The notes below the pieces were generated by a model. That model saw only the letters and a list, made by a program, of their open reading frames with translations, ran no database searches and had not been told where the DNA came from. From CAVPXC01 sp963709505 (GTDB taxonomy: Bacteria > Chloroflexota > Anaerolineae > JAAEKA01), in NCBI GenBank assembly GCA_963709505.1, contig CAVPXC010000010.1:62001-126000 (forward strand): 64,000 nucleotides of DNA, written 5' to 3'. Of this stretch, positions 59,507 through 64,000 are shown piece after piece. Numbering within the stretch: the stretch's first letter is position 1; every line of letters starts with the position of its first letter. A program made the translations under genes and the position numbers.

Positions 59507-60355
59507 TCAGTTCGGCAACAGCTTGCGCGGATCGGTGAGGTAGCCGAAGTCGCGCAGCTCGAAGTGCAGATGCGGGCCGGTGGAGTTGCCGGTGGATCCG
59601 ATCAGCCCGATGACCTGGCCTTTGCGCACCACGTCGCCTTCCCGCACGAAGGCCTGCGACAGATGGGCGTAGAGGGTGACGTAGTCGATGTTGTGGTCGA
59701 TAATGACTCGTCCGCCGTAGCCGACCGACGAGTAGCCCGATTTGATCACCACACCGCTGTCGGCGGCCAGCACGGGTGTGCCCCAAGGAACTGCGATGTC
59801 GATGGCGCGATGGCTGCGGCCATAGCCTTGGCTGATGACGCCCTCGACCGGCCAGACGAAATGGCCGTCGCCGTACTTGAGCCATTCAGCAGGAGGCTCC
59901 ACCTTAGCTTCCGCCGGTCGTTCACTCGGCTGGGCGTCTGGGTTGCGCATGGGCGGGCGCTCGGGTCGTACGCCGTCGAAGATCAGCAGCCGGCGGCCCG
60001 GCACTAGCGCCTCATCGGGATCTCGCAAATCGTTCCAAGCGGTCTCGATGAGGACGTTGACCGTTACCTGGTGAGCCTTGGCGATCTGCTCTAAAGTGTC
60101 CCCGTCCTTGACCGTGTAGCACAAATAGCGCGGCCCCGGCACGAGGATGGTCTGTCCGGGACGCAACTGGTCGAGTGGGAAGACGCCCGACGGTGTGACA
60201 CAGGCCATAAGGTCCACGTCTCGACTCAGCTCGATCGCCAGCGTGTTCAGGTTGTCGCCCTGTTTCAGAACGTAGGGCTGGCCCGCTATCTCTGGGTTTT
60301 GGTCGTTTTCCTGACGAGCCGCATCCAGGTCGAACATAGCCAACGGCAGAAACAT
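59507..60355 (-). CDS. LysM-M23 peptidoglycan endopeptidase (signal peptide frameshifted)
   Basis: A 282-residue secreted peptidase: two LysM repeats (YVLKQGDNLNTLAIELSRD... and YTVKDGDTLEQIAKAHQ...), a proline-rich linker, then a peptidase M23 domain (HRAIDIAVPWGTPVLAADSG, GPHLHFELRD with the metal histidines). The natural N-terminus continues upstream in the same frame as a signal peptide (GIPIALLAICFSGSQPAAAQ, about 60440-60380) but lacks an ATG; ATG 60521 is in another frame, so a one-base shift is likely. It cleaves cell-wall peptide bonds or activates amidases during division. Confidence 0.85.
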   Translation of the reverse strand: MFLPLAMFDLDAARQENDQNPEIAGQPYVLKQGDNLNTLAIELSRDVDLMACVTPSGVFPLDQLRPGQTILVPGPRYLCYTVKDGDTLEQIAKAHQVTVNVLIETAWNDLRDPDEALVPGRRLLIFDGVRPERPPMRNPDAQPSERPAEAKVEPPAEWLKYGDGHFVWPVEGVISQGYGRSHRAIDIAVPWGTPVLAADSGVVIKSGYSSVGYGGRVIIDHNIDYVTLYAHLSQAFVREGDVVRKGQVIGLIGSTGNSTGPHLHFELRDFGYLTDPRKLLPN

Positions 60356-60606
60356 ACGCCGGTCCCCGGCGGTAGAGGCCGGTGGGTTGGTCTGAGCCGC
60401 AGCCGGTTGGCTGCCGCTGAAACAGATCGCCAGCAGGGCTATGGGTATTCCCCAGCGCCAAGCGTGAAGCCAGACGGTGGATCAGTGGATGCGCCCGAAA
60501 TGGTGAGTTAAACGAGGTCATCGTAACGAGATTGTATCCAAACTAGTTGTTGAGGTCAAGCGAAGGACCGCTCTTTAGACGAAGCAGGGTGGATGGCAGT
60601 TCCGAC

Positions 60607-60665
60607 GCAAGGGTCGCAGGTTGCAGGTTGCAAGTGCAGGTGCAAGTCCTGTGCAACCTGCAACC
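60607..60665. repeat. Inverted pair of GCAGGTT / AACCTGC heptamer units
   Basis: GCAGGTTGCAGGTTGCAAG and the complementary TGTGCAACCTGCAACC. Confidence 0.65.
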
Positions 60666-60744
60666 AGCCCTACCTGGCGCGAAGTGGTTACGCATAGAAT
60701 ACCAACTGGACGGCAGTAGATATCAGCAAAAGGTTTAACGTTGT

Positions 60745-61626
60745 ATGGACAATGAGAGTGCAACCAAGCTAGAGCAGGCCCTCTGGCGCATCTACCGGCG
60801 ATCGCAGCCGGCCGTGCCCTGGCGCGATGGCGCCAACCTGCCTTGGGACGATCCCCTCTTCAGCGAGCGTATGCTGCGCGAGCATCTGGATCAGAGCCAT
60901 GGCGCTGCCAGCCGCCAGCAGCCAGAGCTTTTGCGTCAGGTAGATTGGCTGTGGGAGCATCTCGGCCTCCAACCGGGATGTCATGTGCTTGACATAACCT
61001 GCGGACCCGGCCTGTACGCCGTCGAACTGGCGCGGCGTGGCGCGCAGGTCACCGGCATCGACTTTAGCCCCGCCAGCATTCGCTACGCCCGCGTGCTGGC
61101 AGCCGAGCAGCAAGTGGACGATCGCTGCAGCTTCATCCAGGCCGACGTCCGTGCGGCGCTGCCCGAGCAGGCCGGCCAGGCTTATGACGCGGCGTTGTTT
61201 CTCTACGGCCAGTTGGCCGTGTTTACCCGTGCGGAAGCGGCTCAGCTGCTAAGCAGCGCGGCCGCGGCGTTGCGGGCCGGTGGCCGGCTGGCAATCGAGC
61301 TCCTGGATTTCGAGCGGATCGACAAGAGCAGCAGTACGTGGTGGTTCACCGACGATACAGGCTTGTGGGGCGACGCGCCCTTCCTGAACCTGGGCGAGCG
61401 CACTTGGGACGACGAACAGCGCGCCTCCATCGACCGTTTCTACGTCATCGAGCTGCGGAGCGGTGAGCTGCAGGAGATCGGCTTGTCGGATAACGGCTAC
61501 GAGGCCGAGGAGATGCTGGCGATGTTGCGTTCGAGCGGCTTTGAGCAGGCCCGAGCGTACCCGGCCTGGGATGGCCTCGAAATGTATGACGCCCAAGAGT
61601 GGGTGGTCTATGTCGCCGAAAAGTAA
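60745..61626 (+). CDS. Class I SAM-dependent methyltransferase
   Basis: A 293-residue intact methyltransferase: N-terminal helical lid (WRDGANLPWDDPLFSERMLR), motif I VLDITCGPGLYAVELARRGA, motif II GIDFSPASIRYARVLA, DVRAALPEQAGQAYDAALFL, and a C-terminal half rich in aromatic residues (WWFTDDTGLWGDAPFLNLGE). Substrate unknown. Located between the M23 and LuxR genes. Confidence 0.85.
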   Translation: MDNESATKLEQALWRIYRRSQPAVPWRDGANLPWDDPLFSERMLREHLDQSHGAASRQQPELLRQVDWLWEHLGLQPGCHVLDITCGPGLYAVELARRGAQVTGIDFSPASIRYARVLAAEQQVDDRCSFIQADVRAALPEQAGQAYDAALFLYGQLAVFTRAEAAQLLSSAAAALRAGGRLAIELLDFERIDKSSSTWWFTDDTGLWGDAPFLNLGERTWDDEQRASIDRFYVIELRSGELQEIGLSDNGYEAEEMLAMLRSSGFEQARAYPAWDGLEMYDAQEWVVYVAEK

Positions 61627-61671
61627 TCTGCGATCGTCACTGAGAAAGAAAGAGCAGCCACAGCCCAAACC

Positions 61672-62357
61672 ATGAGCATCCACCGTACCCAGCCAGCCCG
61701 CAGGCTCGCCTCCTTGCTGGACCTCCGCGTCTTCGTCGTAGCCGACGACCCGCTCGCGCGCGGCGGGCTAGCGACCCTGGTGCGCGAGCAGCCGGGCTGT
61801 GAGTTGGCCGGCCAGGCCGCCAGCCAGCCCGATCTGCGGGCTGACGTCGTCGCCGGCCGGCCTGACGTGATCCTCTGGGATCTGGGGTGGGACCCGGCGC
61901 GCAGCCTGGAGCGGCTCGGCGAGCTGGCCGAGGATTTGCCGCCGGTGTTGGCGCTCTTGCCTGCCGGCACGCGAGTCGAGAGCACGGCGGCGCATGCCTG
62001 GCGCGCAGGCGCGCGGGCCTTCTGCCGCGCGATGCCGACTCCGACAGAATCCTGGCTGCGCTTCACGCCTTGGGCCGCAGCCTGGTCGTGCTGGATGGTT
62101 CCTTTGCCGGCGATCTCCTGTTGTCGGCCCAACCCGAGGCATCCGGCGATCGACCGGTCGAGGATCTCACTCCGCGGGAGTTGGAAGTATTGCAGCTTTT
62201 GGCCGAAGGCCTGGCCAACAAGGCCATTGCGCAGCGCCTCGGCGTCAGCGATCACACCATCAAGTTCCACGTCAACGCCATTCTCGGCAAGCTCGGCGCA
62301 CAAAGCCGCACCGAAGCCGTCGTCCGCGCCACCCGCCTCGGCCTGATCGTTCTCTAG
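61672..62357 (+). pseudogene. LuxR-family regulator with degenerate receiver (one frameshift near 62020)
   Basis: Front part: LLDLRVFVVADDPLARGGLA (receiver strand 1 with acidic pair), DVILWDLGWDPARSL with the putative phosphorylation aspartate. After the shift: SDRILAALHALGRSLVVLDG, then the LuxR HTH LTPRELEVLQLLAEGLANKA, RLGVSDHTIKFHVNAILGKL. Restored length about 228 residues. NarL-type transcription factor; no partner histidine kinase is nearby. Confidence 0.75.
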
Positions 62358-62495
62358 CCAGTTCACGATCGACTATCTCACCTTCTTGCTTCCATTACCT
62401 GCCCATTCTTCCAGGTCGCGCGCTAATCGTATTGGGGATGCACGCCGCGGCAGAATCAGCTATACTGTCAGAGCTTAATGAAAGTGGATGAAAGC

Positions 62496-62527
62496 GACCT
62501 CCGAGGTCTTCCGGGACCTCGGAGGTC
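62496..62527. repeat. 13-bp stem hairpin upstream of the HtrA-like gene
   Basis: GACCTCCGAGGTC, loop TTCCGG, GACCTCGGAGGTC. It lies in the probable leader of the protease gene. Confidence 0.65.
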
Positions 62528-62571
62528 TGTCTGACCAACAACTCAAGGTCCAACCCTGGAGGTTTCTTACC

Positions 62572-63468
62572 ATGTCCGATGTACTATCAACTCTTTCCGA
62601 CGGATTAGCCGCCGCAGTCGAGACCGCCGGCCAGAGCGTCGTGCGGGTCGATGCCCGCCAGCGCATGCCGGCATCCGGCATCGTCTGGTCGGCCGACGGC
62701 TTGATCGTCACCGCCCATCACGTTGTCGAGCGCGACGATGAAATCTCGATCGGCCTGCCCGATGGCAGCGAGGCCACGGCCACGCTCGTCGGCCGCGATC
62801 CGACTACCGACCTGGCTCTGCTGCGTGCCACCGACGCCAACCTCACGCCCCCGGCGTGGGTCGAGGACGCTGATCTGCGCGTCGGCCAATTGGTGCTGGC
62901 TTTGGGCCGGCCCGGAAATACCATGCAGGCCACCCTGGGTATCGTGAGCGCTTTGGGAGATGCCTGGCGCACAGGCGCAGGCGGCGCCATCGACCGCTAT
63001 GTGCAGACCGACGTCACCATGTACGCCGGTTTCTCCGGCGGCCCGCTGGTGGACGTGGCAGGCCGCGTCGTGGGCCTGAACAGCTCAGCGCTCCTGCGCG
63101 GAGTCAGCCCTGCGATCCCGGTGGCAACCCTGCGCCGGGTCGTGGACACCCTGCTGGCCCATGGCAAAGTCCGCCGCGGCTATCTGGGCGTCAGCACGCA
63201 GCGCATTCACTTGCCCGGCGCCCTGGCCGAGAAGGCGGGGCAGGACACCGGCCTGATGATCGGGCAGGTGGTCGAGGGCAGTCCCGCCGAGCACGGTGGC
63301 CTGTTCCTGGGCGACACGATCGTTGCCGTAGCCGGCGAGCCGGTGCAGGACCACGACGACCTGCTGGGCAAGCTCAGCGGTGACCGCGTCGGCCAGACCG
63401 TGCCGTTCCGCATCCTGCGCGGCGGGCAGGTGGTGGAAGTTAGTGTGGTGATTGGAGAGCGCGAGTAG
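62572..63468 (+). CDS. HtrA-like trypsin/PDZ serine protease without signal peptide
   Basis: A 298-residue S1C protease. Trypsin domain: VWSADGLIVTAHHVVERDDE with the catalytic histidine, GRDPTTDLALLRATDANLTP with the aspartate, VTMYAGFSGGPLVDVAGRVV with the serine in GFSGGP. Residues 205-298 are a PDZ domain (RGYLGVSTQRIHLPGALAEK, VEGSPAEHGGLFLGDTIVAV). No signal peptide or membrane helix precedes the protease, so it is probably cytoplasmic. ATG 62572 follows GGAGGT at ideal spacing; the upstream in-frame ATG at 62488 would translate the hairpin. Followed by a heptamer repeat and a second copy. Confidence 0.85.
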   Translation: MSDVLSTLSDGLAAAVETAGQSVVRVDARQRMPASGIVWSADGLIVTAHHVVERDDEISIGLPDGSEATATLVGRDPTTDLALLRATDANLTPPAWVEDADLRVGQLVLALGRPGNTMQATLGIVSALGDAWRTGAGGAIDRYVQTDVTMYAGFSGGPLVDVAGRVVGLNSSALLRGVSPAIPVATLRRVVDTLLAHGKVRRGYLGVSTQRIHLPGALAEKAGQDTGLMIGQVVEGSPAEHGGLFLGDTIVAVAGEPVQDHDDLLGKLSGDRVGQTVPFRILRGGQVVEVSVVIGERE

Positions 63469-63624
63469 TAGAGGGTGGAGGGTGGAGAGTGGAGAGTGGA
63501 GAGTGGAGAGTGGAGAGTGAAGAGTGAAGAGTGAAGAGTGCGGAATGAAAATATCGGAAGATCAGTTCTCTCGATATCTACACTCCACTCTCTCCACCCT
63601 CCACCCTCCACTTCCACTCTTCCA
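63467..63624. repeat. Inverted pair of GGAGAGT / ACTCTCC heptamer arrays
   Basis: Left array 63467-63545 (GGAGGGT, GGAGAGT, GAAGAGT units); right array 63578-63624 is complementary (CACTCTC, CACCCTC units). About 33 bases lie between the arms. Confidence 0.9.
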
Positions 63625-63637
63625 TCGGAGATGAACT

Positions 63638-64000
63638 ATGGAGACGAGTGGATTGTTGCAGCAGATCGACGCGGATCTCTCCGCAGTCGTGGATAAGGCA
63701 CGGCAGAGCCTGGTGGAGATCTCCAATGGGCGGCACGGGCGTGGCGCAGGGACGATCTGGCATTCGGACGGGCTGATCGTGACCAACGCGCACGTCGTTC
63801 ATGGCCAATCGCCCAAGGTGACGTTGCCCGACGGCCGCGAGCTGCCGGCTAAGGTATTGGCGCACGATTCGAGCCTCGACGTGGCCGTGCTGAAGGTGGA
63901 GGCGAGTGGACTGCCCACGGTGGAGCTGGGCGAATCCAGCAAGCTGCGCGCTGGCGAGTGGCTACTCGCCCTTGGGCATCCCTGGGGCGTGGAAGGCGCG
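63638..64000 (+). CDS. HtrA-like serine protease, second copy (runs off window)
   Basis: First 121 residues of an S1C protease: VEISNGRHGRGAGTIWHSDG, LIVTNAHVVHGQSPKVTLPD with the catalytic histidine, HDSSLDVAVLKVEASGLP with the aspartate, LALGHPWGVEGA at the window edge. ATG 63638 was chosen because GGAG lies seven bases upstream; an ATG at 63631 is out of frame. No signal peptide. It is a paralogue of the preceding gene (related motifs, same layout). Confidence 0.85.
   Translation, partial: METSGLLQQIDADLSAVVDKARQSLVEISNGRHGRGAGTIWHSDGLIVTNAHVVHGQSPKVTLPDGRELPAKVLAHDSSLDVAVLKVEASGLPTVELGESSKLRAGEWLLALGHPWGVEGA

Overview
The window looks like a chromosomal segment of a GC-rich, probably filamentous member of the Chloroflexota (Anaerolineae/Caldilineae-like). 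No rRNA or marker gene confirms this. The inference rests on the mix of families (CHAT/nSTAND operon, GT87 membrane mannosyltransferases, TIGR04282 transferase, KimA-like permease with TrkA proteins, AsnC-TusA fusion, large surface-anchored protein) and on dense short repeats. No tRNA, rRNA, CRISPR array or complete insertion sequence was recognised.

Layout. 1-9 kb is an accessory, decaying region: a Type IIG-like restriction-modification gene split by a small repeat, a TIR/formylglycine-enzyme-fold protein, a DUF433/DUF5615 toxin-antitoxin pair with a good promoter, a broken SagB-type oxidoreductase, dCTP deaminase, an MFS transporter, and remnants of BrnT/BrnA and RelE/antitoxin pairs. 9-13.6 kb carries metG and an alpha/beta-hydrolase/acyl-CoA ligase fusion. 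13.7-18.9 kb holds the most interesting system: a CHAT protease and a membrane-spanning nSTAND ATPase with a C-terminal beta-propeller-like region, coupled by an ATGA overlap. It is followed by an AT-rich stretch and a secreted cysteine-rich protein. 20-31.5 kb is glucokinase, an SDR and a surface-glycan gene group (GT4, flippase-like protein, methyltransferase, damaged aminotransferase, GT2, TIGR04282, two GT87 enzymes). 31.5-37.5 kb is a one-strand redox/sulfur-type cluster: glutaredoxin-thioredoxin reductase fusion, DoxX, truncated NUDIX, DsrE, AsnC-TusA and two radical SAM proteins. 37.8-64 kb holds a cyclase, a 980-residue surface protein, a K+ uptake locus (two TrkA proteins plus a KimA-like permease), a lactate/malate dehydrogenase, hydrolases, Ppx/GppA, a metallophosphoesterase, a penicillin-acylase homologue, methyltransferases, an M23 peptidase, a LuxR regulator and two HtrA-like proteases.

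Two global features matter when reading the annotation. First, at least fifteen genes have their homology split over two or three frames, usually by one base. Either the assembly carries indel errors or this is extensive decay, so many products are described as merged, frameshifted genes. Second, the spacers are full of repeats: inverted pairs of seven- or eight-base tandem arrays, an 81-bp palindrome present twice, elements with AGGACTTACGC-type ends, 36-bp-stem elements built on TCATTCCTGCGAAAGCAGG, and short GAACAAGTTC palindromes. Some of these lie inside genes and change their reading frames.
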